This document shows positions 1 to 7,318 of a stretch of DNA of 64,000 bases, piece after piece. The DNA comes from Streptomyces sp. DH41 (GTDB lineage: Bacteria > Actinomycetota > Actinomycetes > Streptomycetales > Streptomycetaceae), in NCBI RefSeq assembly GCF_029813785.1, contig NZ_JARVKY010000019.1, forward strand, positions 124,001 through 188,000, in the 5' to 3' direction. The translations under genes were made by a program, and so were the position numbers. Position 1 is the stretch's first letter, and every line of letters starts with the position of its first letter. A model generated the notes under the pieces. That model ran no database searches. It saw only the letters and a list, made by a program, of their open reading frames with translations, and was not told the origin of the DNA.

Positions 1-235
1 CCGCGTTGGACTCCTCCAGCCGACCGTTCTCCCGGCTCCGCTCATGGATGAGATCGGACAACTTGAGCAAAGAGGCATCCGTGCGGATATTGGTGCCCTT
101 GGCGGTATTGAAGCTGGTGAAGAAAATGAGCCCCGCGAGCGCGAAGACGGCTGCCGTGAGTACCCGCACCGGCCGGAAACGGCGCTTGCGGACAGGACTG
201 GATTCAGTCCCGGAGGAGTCGGCAGAATTGCTCAA
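1..235 (-). CDS. DUF881 family membrane protein, 5' part only
   Basis: This is the N-terminal 78 residues of a gene that runs off the left edge. It starts at TTG (235), preceded by a good AAGGAG ribosome site about 8 bases upstream; no ATG or GTG is better placed. A basic stretch (VRKRRFRPVR) is followed by one membrane segment (VLTAAVFALAGLIFF), then the start of a coiled, charged extracytoplasmic part. That layout, and divergent placement beside crgA, fits the DUF881 proteins of actinobacteria, whose function is not established. Assignment rests on the N-terminus only. Confidence 0.7.
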   Translation of the reverse strand, partial: MSNSADSSGTESSPVRKRRFRPVRVLTAAVFALAGLIFFTSFNTAKGTNIRTDASLLKLSDLIHERSRENGRLEESNA

Positions 236-356
236 CGTACCCTTATCTCCTTCGGCGCCACGGAAGCACTACGCTAACGGACGCCCGGGGGAGCGCTTCA
301 AGTCCCCGACCCCGTTCCCTGCGCGGCCACGCAGCGCATCGACAGGAGAGACCCTC

Positions 357-611
357 GTGCCGAAGTCACGTATCCGCAAGAAGGCCGACTACACGCCGCC
401 GCCCTCGAAGCAGGCGACCAGCATCAAGCTGACCAGCCGCAGCTGGGTCGCGCCCGTCATGCTGGCCATGTTCGTCATCGGCCTCGCCTGGATCGTCGTC
501 TTCTATGTCACCGACGGTTCACTTCCCATCGACGCGCTGGGCAACTGGAACATCGTGGTGGGCTTCGGTTTCATCGCCGCCGGATTCGGTGTCTCGACGC
601 AGTGGAAGTAG
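357..611 (+). CDS. crgA: Cell division protein CrgA
   Basis: 84 residues starting at GTG 357 with GGAGAG upstream; longer in-frame versions lack a ribosome site. A basic N-terminus (VPKSRIRKKADYTPPP) precedes two membrane segments (about residues 27-49 and 62-80). Size, the Lys/Arg-Tyr-Thr-Pro start and two hydrophobic helices match CrgA, a small actinobacterial membrane protein that interacts with the divisome (FtsZ, FtsQ, FtsI, Wag31) and, in Streptomyces, restrains septation in aerial hyphae. It lies head to head with the DUF881 gene, as is usual in the group. Confidence 0.92.
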   Translation: MPKSRIRKKADYTPPPSKQATSIKLTSRSWVAPVMLAMFVIGLAWIVVFYVTDGSLPIDALGNWNIVVGFGFIAAGFGVSTQWK

Positions 612-645
612 CTCCGCGGTAACGCCGCAGTAGCTCTGCCCAGGA

Positions 646-860
646 CTATCCACGGAGTTATCCACAGGCGCCGTCCACATGGTGGGGAAAAGAAAGACGA
701 TCTGTGGATAACCCACTGGGCATTGACGCCGGTGTGACGGAAGTACCGGTACCCGAAAACATGTTCGCCCCCTGCCTGACCTGCGGAAACGAAGGTCAGT
801 GTCAGGGGGCACTCTTGTTCTCGCACACTGTGCACAAGATCCGGCACCTACTGTGGACAA
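646..860. promoter_or_regulatory. Cluster of DnaA boxes outside oriC
   Basis: Five 9-mers fit the DnaA box within 215 bases between crgA and the rhomboid gene: 646-654 CTATCCACG (7/9), 658-666 TTATCCACA (perfect for the E. coli consensus), 671-679 CCGTCCACA, 703-711 TTATCCACA on the minus strand, and 852-860 TTGTCCACA on the minus strand (perfect for the Streptomyces consensus). The first three are spaced 12-13 bases apart on the same strand. The region has no gene. High-affinity DnaA clusters near but outside oriC are known in S. coelicolor and titrate DnaA; whether this is one of them is inference. Confidence 0.7.
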
Positions 861-867
861 CGGGCGC

Positions 868-1755
868 TCAGGTGAGCTGGGCGGTTCTCAACAGGGTCAG
901 ACCGACGACGGCCACGAGGACCACCGCGCAGGTGCCGTACTGCACGAGCGTCCGCCGCTCGCGCGGGGCGTGGAGCATCGCGTAGCCGATCGCGGCGCCG
1001 GCGACGAGGCCGCCGACGTGGGCCTGCCAGGCGATGTTGGCCCAGGTGAAGGTGAAGACCAGGTTGATCGCCAGCAGGATGACGATCGGCCGCATGTCCG
1101 CGTTGAGGCGGCGGACGAGGGCCGCGGTGGCGCCGAAGAGGCCGAAGACCGCGCCGGAGGCGCCGAGGGTGGCCGTGGTGGGTGAGGCGAGCAGGTAGGT
1201 GAGGGCGCTGCCGGCCAGGCCGGAGACGAGGTAGAGCGTGAGGTAGCGGGCCCTGCCGAGGGCCGCTTCCAGGGGGCCGCCGAGGAACCAGAGGCTGAGC
1301 ATGTTGAAGCCGATGTGCCAGATCTCCTGGTGGGTGAACATCGTGGTCACCAGGCGGTACCACTCGCCCTCCGCGACGCCTTCGGTCGGGACGAAGGGGG
1401 CGGGGGGCCATCGCCCGATGAGGACCAGGTCACCGAGGAACGACGAAGACAGGGCGTGGACGGCGATGAAGACCGCCGCGTTGATCCCGATGAGGATCTT
1501 GGTGAGGAGGTGGGGGTCGGCGGCGATGGTCCCGCCCGCGAGGGTGCGGGGCCTGGAGGCGGCGGGGGCGGGCCCGGTGCCGCTGCGGCCGGTGGCGCAT
1601 TCGGGGCAGTGGAAGCCGACGGAGGCGTTGACCATGCAGTCGGGGCAGATGGGGCGTTCGCAGCGGGTGCAGCTGATGCCGGTCTCGCGGTCGGGGTGGC
1701 GGTAGCAGCCGGGCGGTTTCTGGGCGTCCGGTGAGCCGGCTGCCGCGTGGTCCAT
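868..1755 (-). CDS. Rhomboid family intramembrane serine protease with N-terminal zinc finger
   Basis: 295 residues. The N-terminus has a B-box-like metal site (C17, H20, C29, C32, C37, C40, then C50 and C53). After a low-complexity linker come about six or seven membrane helices with the rhomboid catalytic pieces: HIGFN (147-151), GASG with nucleophile Ser200, and His246 in QAHVGG. Such proteases cut transmembrane substrates within the membrane; the substrate here is unknown. It lies downstream of the cyclophilin gene on the same strand, but a hairpin at 1799-1830 separates them. Confidence 0.9.
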   Translation of the reverse strand: MDHAAAGSPDAQKPPGCYRHPDRETGISCTRCERPICPDCMVNASVGFHCPECATGRSGTGPAPAASRPRTLAGGTIAADPHLLTKILIGINAAVFIAVHALSSSFLGDLVLIGRWPPAPFVPTEGVAEGEWYRLVTTMFTHQEIWHIGFNMLSLWFLGGPLEAALGRARYLTLYLVSGLAGSALTYLLASPTTATLGASGAVFGLFGATAALVRRLNADMRPIVILLAINLVFTFTWANIAWQAHVGGLVAGAAIGYAMLHAPRERRTLVQYGTCAVVLVAVVGLTLLRTAQLT

Positions 1756-1798
1756 GGCGTCCCCTCGGTCGTCCTGCGAGCGGTGTGCGCAAATGCAC

Positions 1799-1830
1799 CG
1801 CCCCGCCCGTCTTTACGGATGGGCGGGGCG
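1799..1830. terminator. Hairpin between cyclophilin and rhomboid genes
   Basis: Perfect 10-bp arms CGCCCCGCCC (1799-1808) and GGGCGGGGCG (1821-1830) with a 12-base loop. It lies after the stop of the cyclophilin gene and about 45 bases before the rhomboid start, so it should limit read-through. Confidence 0.7.
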
Positions 1831-1858
1831 TTTGGTTCCTGCCCTGTGGGCGGGCGGG

Positions 1859-2392
<534 letters not shown>

Positions 2393-2711
2393 GGTGTGCC
2401 TTCCGTTGTCTATTCGTGCGCTTCGATCCTCGCACGGTGGGGACGCGCAGGTCGCTCATGTCGCTGGGTCACGAGCGCGGGTCGTCGATCCGTGGCATTG
2501 TCGTCGACAGGCTCTCGTTGCCCGGTATTCATCCGTTATCGATGTTGATCGGCTCTTGTTCGCAACTTCGTCACCGCTTGTCACAGAGGGCCCGAAGACA
2601 CCGTCTGTGACCCGGATGCCCGCCCTCACATGCCTGGCAGCAGGTCCGCAGGCATGATCCGTAAAAGGGTGGAAAGTCGAATTACCGTACGCCACCGAGG
2701 AGGAGGAACCC
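2393..2711. other. Divergent intergenic region, no gene seen
   Basis: 319 bases between the divergent cyclophilin and DUF5324 genes. No reading frame with a ribosome site is visible. It contains a 7-bp inverted repeat TCACAGA (2581-2587) / TCTGTGA (2604-2610) with a 16-base spacer. That is too wide for a classical operator, and no function is assigned. It must hold the promoters of both genes, but I cannot place them with confidence. Confidence 0.5.
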
Positions 2712-3410
2712 GTGACCCGCATCGACAGCGTGCGCGCCGCGACCGGTTCGGCGAAGGACAGCGTGCTGCACGCCGCGGAAGTGGTGGCGCCCTACGCCGA
2801 CACGGCCAAGGACAGGGCCGCTCACTATGCACAGGAGGCGCGCGGACGGCTGGCGCCCAAGGTGTCGCAGGCCGCGTGTCAGGCCCGTCTCCAGTATGGG
2901 GCGCATGTGGCGCCGCGGCTGGATCAGGCCCGTACGCATGTGCCGCCGAAGATGGACGCGGCCGCGCAGGAGGCGGCCGTCCGTGCGCGACTGGCTGCCC
3001 GGCAGGCGGCTGACTACTCGCGGCCGAGGATCGAGCAGGCGGTGGCCGCGGCTGGGCCCGTCAGGGACGAGGCCGCTGCCCGGGGTGCTGCCGCGTTGGC
3101 CGCGCTGCGGGGTCAGGTCACGGCCAAGGAGATCCAGCGGCTGACGCGCAGGCATCGGCGCCGGGCGAGGGCCGGGCGTATCGCCCGGGTCCTGGCGGTG
3201 GCGGGGGTGGTCGCGGGCGGTGCGTTCGCTGCCTGGAAGTGGTGGGACAAGCAGGCGAACCCGGACTGGTTGGTGGAGCCGCCGGAGGCGACGGAGGTTG
3301 CCGAGTCGGGGCGGCTGACGTCGGTGGACGGCACCGGTGAGGCGCTTCTCGATCCCGAGGTGCAGGCCAAGCAGGCGCAGGAGGAGGCGGAGGGCGACGA
3401 GCTCCGCTGA
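2712..3410 (+). CDS. DUF5324 family protein
   Basis: 232 residues from GTG 2712, with a strong GAGGAGGAGGAAC ribosome site. The first 150 residues are Ala-rich, charged and almost entirely helical in character, with repeated 'AxxxRxxAxxxA' spacing suggesting amphipathic helices. One membrane segment follows (about 160-180, VLAVAGVVAGGAFAAW), then an acidic tail. It resembles the DUF5324 family found beside the cyclophilin gene in Streptomyces. Function unknown; the long amphipathic part is reminiscent of coat or apolipoprotein-like helices, but that is only a description. Confidence 0.75.
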   Translation: MTRIDSVRAATGSAKDSVLHAAEVVAPYADTAKDRAAHYAQEARGRLAPKVSQAACQARLQYGAHVAPRLDQARTHVPPKMDAAAQEAAVRARLAARQAADYSRPRIEQAVAAAGPVRDEAAARGAAALAALRGQVTAKEIQRLTRRHRRRARAGRIARVLAVAGVVAGGAFAAWKWWDKQANPDWLVEPPEATEVAESGRLTSVDGTGEALLDPEVQAKQAQEEAEGDELR

Positions 3411-3436
3411 GCTTCGCCGACGTGGGTCGGTATTCA

Positions 3437-3484
3437 CATCGCCGCGGGGCGGAAGACTTGAGGGTCTTCCGCCCCGCGGCGATG
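3437..3484. terminator. 21-bp perfect hairpin, bidirectional terminator
   Basis: Arms at 3437-3457 and 3464-3484 pair without mismatch around a 6-base loop. It lies between the convergent DUF5324 and isoprenyl transferase genes. Its last base is the first base of a parS site. Confidence 0.9.
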
Positions 3485-3497
3485 TTTCACGTGAAAC
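3484..3497. promoter_or_regulatory. parS site
   Basis: Perfect GTTTCACGTGAAAC palindrome, the Streptomyces ParB binding site, directly abutting the terminator hairpin and 7 bases past the stop codon of the isoprenyl transferase gene. It is the outermost site on the left of this window, about 24.5 kb from oriC. Confidence 0.92.
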
Positions 3498-3503
3498 TTC
3501 TGC

Positions 3504-4280
3504 TCAGCGGCCGTAGCGGCGTTCGCGCAGGGAGTAGGAGCGCAGGGCGCGCAGGAAGTCGATCTCGCGGAAGTCCGGCCAGTAGGTCTCGCAGAAGTGG
3601 ACTTCGGCGTAGGCGGACTGCCAGAGGAGGAATCCGGAGAGCCGCTGTTCGCCGGAGGTGCGGATGATGAGGTCGGATTCGGACCGTGTCTTGGAGTACA
3701 GGTGCTTGGAGATGTGCTCCATGGTGAAGGTCTCGATGAACTCGTCGATGTCCCCGCCCTGGGAGCTGTGCTCGGTCAGGGCGGACCGTACGGCGTCGAC
3801 GATCTCCCGTCGGCCTCCGTAGCCGACGGCGACGTCGACCTTGGTGCCGCCTTGGCGGCCCTGGGTGGCGGCAGTGGCGGTCTTGAGGCGGCTCGCGGAC
3901 TCGGCGGGCAGCAGGTCCAGTGCGCCGACGGCTTCGACGGGCCAGGGGTTGCCCGGTGCGGCCAGTTGTTCGACGACCTCGGCGATGATGTCGATGAGCG
4001 GGGTCAGCTGTTCCTCGGGGCGACGGAGGTTGTCGTCGGAGAGCATGAACAGGGTGACGTGCTCGATCTGCGCGGAGTCGCACCAGCGCAGGAAGTCCTG
4101 CACCTTTGCCCCGCCGGCCCGGTAGCCCTCTCGGGGGTCGTCGATGCCCGACATCTTGGCCCACCGGCGGTTGCCGTCGAGCATAATGCCGATGTGCTGT
4201 GGGCGCTGGCGTCCCTCCAACTCTCTGACCAGGCGCTTCATATAGATCGCGTCGAGAGCGGCCCGTACCTTCGCCCGCAT
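3504..4280 (-). CDS. uppS: Isoprenyl transferase (cis-prenyl diphosphate synthase, UppS-like)
   Basis: 258 residues. The family signature IGIMLDGNRRWAKM is at 30-43, with catalytic Asp35 that binds the pyrophosphate-Mg. Later blocks include TLFMLSDDNLRRP, DVAVGYGGRREIVDA and DLIIRTSGEQRLSGFLLWQSAYAEVHF (given in parts: RTSGEQRLSGF then LLWQSAY). It condenses isopentenyl diphosphate in cis to make polyprenyl diphosphates; undecaprenyl diphosphate carries peptidoglycan and wall polymers. Streptomyces usually have more than one such gene, so whether this one makes the C55 carrier or a shorter chain cannot be told from sequence. Start ATG 4280 has GGAAGGGG upstream. Confidence 0.9.
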   Translation of the reverse strand: MRAKVRAALDAIYMKRLVRELEGRQRPQHIGIMLDGNRRWAKMSGIDDPREGYRAGGAKVQDFLRWCDSAQIEHVTLFMLSDDNLRRPEEQLTPLIDIIAEVVEQLAAPGNPWPVEAVGALDLLPAESASRLKTATAATQGRQGGTKVDVAVGYGGRREIVDAVRSALTEHSSQGGDIDEFIETFTMEHISKHLYSKTRSESDLIIRTSGEQRLSGFLLWQSAYAEVHFCETYWPDFREIDFLRALRSYSLRERRYGR

Positions 4281-4283
4281 GGT

Positions 4284-4508
4284 CTACCCCTTCCACCTCG
4301 TCGGCAGCGGCCGGTCGGCTGCGACGGCGATGTGCCACGTGGCACCGCCCCGCAGGGGTGTGGCGCTGGTGCCCTGTGGGGTGACGATATCAAGAGCAGA
4401 CAGCTCCACCGGGGTGCTCGACGGGCCCCTGGGGGTCGGTGTACGCCGTGGGGCCGCGGTTGTTCCGGTCGCGCGGTCCGGCGGCGGTGTCCAGGGACGC
4501 GGTCGCAT
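4284..4508 (-). CDS. Possible small protein upstream of the isoprenyl transferase
   Basis: 74 residues from ATG 4508, preceded by AAGGAAG at proper spacing. The frame ends three bases before the isoprenyl transferase ATG, so the two would be translationally coupled. It is Pro/Arg/Thr-rich in its first half (RPRPWTPPPDRATG) with a more ordered end (ATWHIAVAADRPLPTRWKG). Third positions are G/C-rich. No family recognised. The placement and ribosome site favour a real gene; low complexity argues against. Confidence 0.4.
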   Translation of the reverse strand: MRPRPWTPPPDRATGTTAAPRRTPTPRGPSSTPVELSALDIVTPQGTSATPLRGGATWHIAVAADRPLPTRWKG

Positions 4509-4668
4509 CAACTTCCTTCCCTGCTGAGGCGGTTGACGATCATGTCGGTGTGTGTCGTCCGAGGGGGACGGCCGGGTGTCACCCGTCACTTCTCGGGGCC
4601 GGTCCTGTGACCGGTGACGGGGCCGCGGGGTGGTGGGTGCCGTGTTCCGGGACACTTCCCGAAACGCG

Positions 4669-4704
4669 CAGACGCCCTCCGGGAAGTGTCCCGGAGGGCG
4701 TCTG
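4669..4704 (-). terminator. Terminator of tRNA-Ala
   Basis: Perfect 16-bp stem: 4669-4684 pairs with 4689-4704 around a 4-base loop, 8 bases beyond the 3' end of the tRNA on the minus strand. Confidence 0.85.
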
Positions 4705-4712
4705 ACCTGCGG

Positions 4713-4785
4713 TGGAGCCTAGGGGAGTCGAACCCCTGACATCTGCCATGCAAAGACAGCGCTCTACCAACTGAGCTAAGGCCCC
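4713..4785 (-). tRNA. tRNA-Ala (UGC)
   Basis: 73 nt on the minus strand. The acceptor arm GGGGCCT pairs with AGGCTCC (one G-U). The D-arm (AGCTCAGTTGGTAGAGC), the anticodon loop CTTTGCATG with anticodon TGC, and the TTCGACTCC T-loop region are all present. The discriminator base is A. CCA is not encoded (CCG follows), so the CCA-adding enzyme encoded at 48-49.5 kb is needed to finish it. Confidence 0.97.
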
Positions 4786-4963
4786 TTGAGAGGCATCCGG
4801 CCGGTGTACCGCGTACTGGCGGGTGCCGCAGACAAGAGTACCGGGTCGCCCCCGGTATCTCACAAATGATTGGGGGTCCCGGGGAAACAGCACGCTCCGT
4901 AAGATGCTCGGCGTGGTTCGCTGGAGCGAACTGCGGTTTTTGGGGAAGCGATGGGGAGACGCA

Positions 4964-5512
4964 ATGGACGCCGCACAGCAGGAAGCCACCGCAAGAGCGC
5001 GGGAACTGCAGCGGAACTGGTACGGGGAGCCGCTGGGGGCGCTCTTCCGTAGGCTCATCGACGATCTTGGTCTCAACCAGGCTCGTCTCGCAGGGGTGCT
5101 GGGGCTGTCCGCGCCGATGCTGTCGCAGCTGATGAGCGGCCAGCGGGCGAAGATCGGCAACCCCGCGGTGGTCCAGCGGGTGCAGCTGCTGCAGGACCTG
5201 GCGGGGCAGGTCGCGGACGGCAGCGTGAGCGCGGCCGAGGCGACGGAGCGCATGGACGAGATCAAGAAGTCGCAGGGGGGCTCGGTGCTCAGCAACACCA
5301 CGACGACCACGAGCAGTTCGGGAGCGCCCACGGTCAAGCGGGTGGTCCGCGAGATCCAGTCGCTGCTGCGCTCGGTGGCCGCCGCCGGGGACATCATCGA
5401 CGCGGCGGACGCCCTGTCGCCCTCCCACCCGGAACTGGCGGAGTTCCTGCGGGTGTACGGCGCGGGCCGCACCTCGGACGCGGTGGCGCACTACCAGTCC
5501 CACCAGAACTGA
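4964..5512 (+). CDS. Helix-turn-helix DNA-binding protein
   Basis: 182 residues from ATG 4964, chosen because GGGGAGA sits just upstream; in-frame starts further upstream have no clear ribosome site. Residues about 25-60 form an XRE/Cro-like helix-turn-helix (GLNQARLAGVLGLSAPMLSQ). A Ser/Thr-rich linker follows (NTTTTTSSSGAP), then an Ala/Leu-rich helical C-terminus ending in VAHYQSHQN. It is probably a transcription regulator; targets unknown. It ends 85 bases before the kinase gene on the same strand, so the two may be co-transcribed. Confidence 0.8.
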   Translation: MDAAQQEATARARELQRNWYGEPLGALFRRLIDDLGLNQARLAGVLGLSAPMLSQLMSGQRAKIGNPAVVQRVQLLQDLAGQVADGSVSAAEATERMDEIKKSQGGSVLSNTTTTTSSSGAPTVKRVVREIQSLLRSVAAAGDIIDAADALSPSHPELAEFLRVYGAGRTSDAVAHYQSHQN

Positions 5513-5597
5513 TCCCGGGTCCGGTCGCCGGGAGGGGTTCGGCGGCCGGATCGCGCAAGTGGCGTGACAGGTTCCAGGGGAGGAGCGGCGCACAGCC

Positions 5598-7229
5598 ATG
5601 GGTGAGGTGTTCGCGGGCCGGTACGAGCTGGTCGACCCGATCGGCCGCGGCGGGGTCGGTGCCGTCTGGCGTGCCTGGGACCACCGCCGTCGGCGGTATG
5701 TGGCCGCCAAGGTGCTCCAGCAGCGGGACGCGCACTCGCTGCTGCGGTTCGTGCGTGAGCAGGCGATGCGGATCGATCACCCGCATGTGCTCGCGCCGGC
5801 GAGCTGGGCCGCCGACGACGACAAGGTCATGTTCACCATGGACCTGGTCGCGGGCGGTTCGCTCGTCCACCTGGTCGGGGACTACGGCCCCCTGCCGCCC
5901 GCCTTCGTCTGCACGCTCCTCGACCAGCTGCTGTCGGGCCTGGCCGCGGTACATGCCGAGGGCGTCGTGCACCGTGACATCAAGCCCGCCAACCTGCTGC
6001 TCGAAGCGACCGGGACGGGCCGGCCCCGGCTGCGGCTGTCCGACTTCGGCATCGCGATGCGGCTGGGTGAGCCCCGGCTGACGGAGACCAACCTCGTGGT
6101 GGGGACGCCGGGTTACCTGGCGCCGGAGCAGATGATGGGCGCGGAACCGGACTTCCCCGCGGACCTGTTCGCGGTGGGCCTGGTCGCCCTGTACCTGCTG
6201 GAGGGAGCCAAGCCCAACGCCAAGGCGCTGGTGCAGTACTTCGCCGAGCACGGGACGCCGCCCGCGCCGCAGGGGGTTCCCGAGCCGCTGTGGCAGGTCG
6301 TGGCGACGCTGGTGCAGCCGGACCCGCCCGCGAGGTTCCGTACGGCGACGGGGGCGCGCAAGGCGCTGGCCTCGGCGGCGGAGTTGTTGCCGGAGCCCGG
6401 GCCCGACGACGAGCTGATCGAGATCTTCGACCAGATCGGCCCGCTGCCTTCGGGGTTCGGACCGGAGGGGCCTCTCAAGCGGGCGTCGGGGGTGGACGCC
6501 ACCCCGGCGGACCCACGACGGCCGTCCGACCTGTCCGGTCGGTCTGACCCGTCCGGTCGGTCTGGCCCGTCCGCTCCGTCCGACCCGCCCGGGGACGCTT
6601 CCGACCCGTCCAGCCCGGAAGCGTCCCCGGGCGGCACGCCGTCGCTCCCGGGCGGCACGCCTCCCTTACCGGACGGTACGCCGTCCCTCTCAGGCAGTAC
6701 GCCGTCGTTCCCGGGCAGTACGCCACCCAGCCCGGCCGAAGCGTGGTCCCCGCACCCCTCGGGATGGAGCCCGGACGCGGCCCCGCCCGCCCCGGGCCCA
6801 AGACCGTCCGCCCCGGACGGTGCGCAGGCGGCGTCGTTCCCCGGGTCCGCTCGGCCGGCCGGCATGTCGGAGACCGGAAGTTTCCACCTGCCGCCCCCGC
6901 AGACGCACGTCGCCTCCCCGCCGGTACCCGGTCCGCAATCGCACGCACAGGCCCCGGCCTTCCAAGGAAGCCCGCGGTACCGGCCCCCGTACCCGCCACC
7001 TCCGGCTGAGGCCCTGACGTCGCCGCCCCCGCAGCAGCGCGTCGACGTGCCCACCGCCTCGTACACCGCGCGGAGCCCGCGAACGGCCCCTCCTGCCCGG
7101 GCGTACCGGCAGCACCGTGCGGCACGGCGGCGGCGCCGTCCCGGGCCTCCGGCCAGGGTGGCCGTACCTCTTCTGCTCCTCGCCCTGGCCTGCTACGCCG
7201 TGGGCTTCTGGGCCCTGACCCGGATCTGA
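5598..7229 (+). CDS. Ser/Thr protein kinase with proline-rich linker and C-terminal membrane anchor; contains a TTA codon
   Basis: 543 residues. The kinase domain (7-265) is complete: glycine loop GRGGVG (16-21), ATP lysine K38 in VAAKVL, catalytic D127 in HRDIKPAN, DFG 149-151, and GYLAPEQ. About 250 residues rich in Pro, Ser and Gly follow, including short repeats such as GGTPSLPGGTPPLPDGTPSL, then a C-terminal membrane helix (about 520-541). The usual layout is therefore reversed only in lacking an external sensor: almost nothing lies outside the membrane. Codon 357 is TTA (6666-6668), so translation should depend on the bldA leucyl-tRNA, typical of developmentally timed Streptomyces genes. 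Substrate unknown. Confidence 0.9.
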   Translation: MGEVFAGRYELVDPIGRGGVGAVWRAWDHRRRRYVAAKVLQQRDAHSLLRFVREQAMRIDHPHVLAPASWAADDDKVMFTMDLVAGGSLVHLVGDYGPLPPAFVCTLLDQLLSGLAAVHAEGVVHRDIKPANLLLEATGTGRPRLRLSDFGIAMRLGEPRLTETNLVVGTPGYLAPEQMMGAEPDFPADLFAVGLVALYLLEGAKPNAKALVQYFAEHGTPPAPQGVPEPLWQVVATLVQPDPPARFRTATGARKALASAAELLPEPGPDDELIEIFDQIGPLPSGFGPEGPLKRASGVDATPADPRRPSDLSGRSDPSGRSGPSAPSDPPGDASDPSSPEASPGGTPSLPGGTPPLPDGTPSLSGSTPSFPGSTPPSPAEAWSPHPSGWSPDAAPPAPGPRPSAPDGAQAASFPGSARPAGMSETGSFHLPPPQTHVASPPVPGPQSHAQAPAFQGSPRYRPPYPPPPAEALTSPPPQQRVDVPTASYTARSPRTAPPARAYRQHRAARRRRRPGPPARVAVPLLLLALACYAVGFWALTRI

Positions 7230-7233
7230 TCCA

Positions 7234-7318
7234 CAGCCGCGCCGGGGCGATCGGTCCGGGGCCTCCGTCAGGTCGTCAGCCGCGCCGGGGCGATGGGTCC
7301 GGGCCTGCGTCAGGTCGT
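7234..7318. repeat. Tandem direct repeat of about 43 bp
   Basis: Two near-identical units, 7234-7276 and 7277-7318, differ by a few substitutions and one missing G. They fill the convergent gap between the kinase and the next gene; the second unit overlaps the last codons and stop of the membrane protein gene. It looks like a local duplication. Confidence 0.85.

Noticed and set aside
4326..4340. GTGCCACGTGGCAC as a parS variant
   Set aside because: It shares only the CACGTG core; the arms do not match GTTT/AAAC.
7230..7310. A hairpin terminator between the convergent kinase and membrane protein genes
   Set aside because: The gap is taken up by direct, not inverted, repeats; no stable stem with arms of 8 bp or more was seen.
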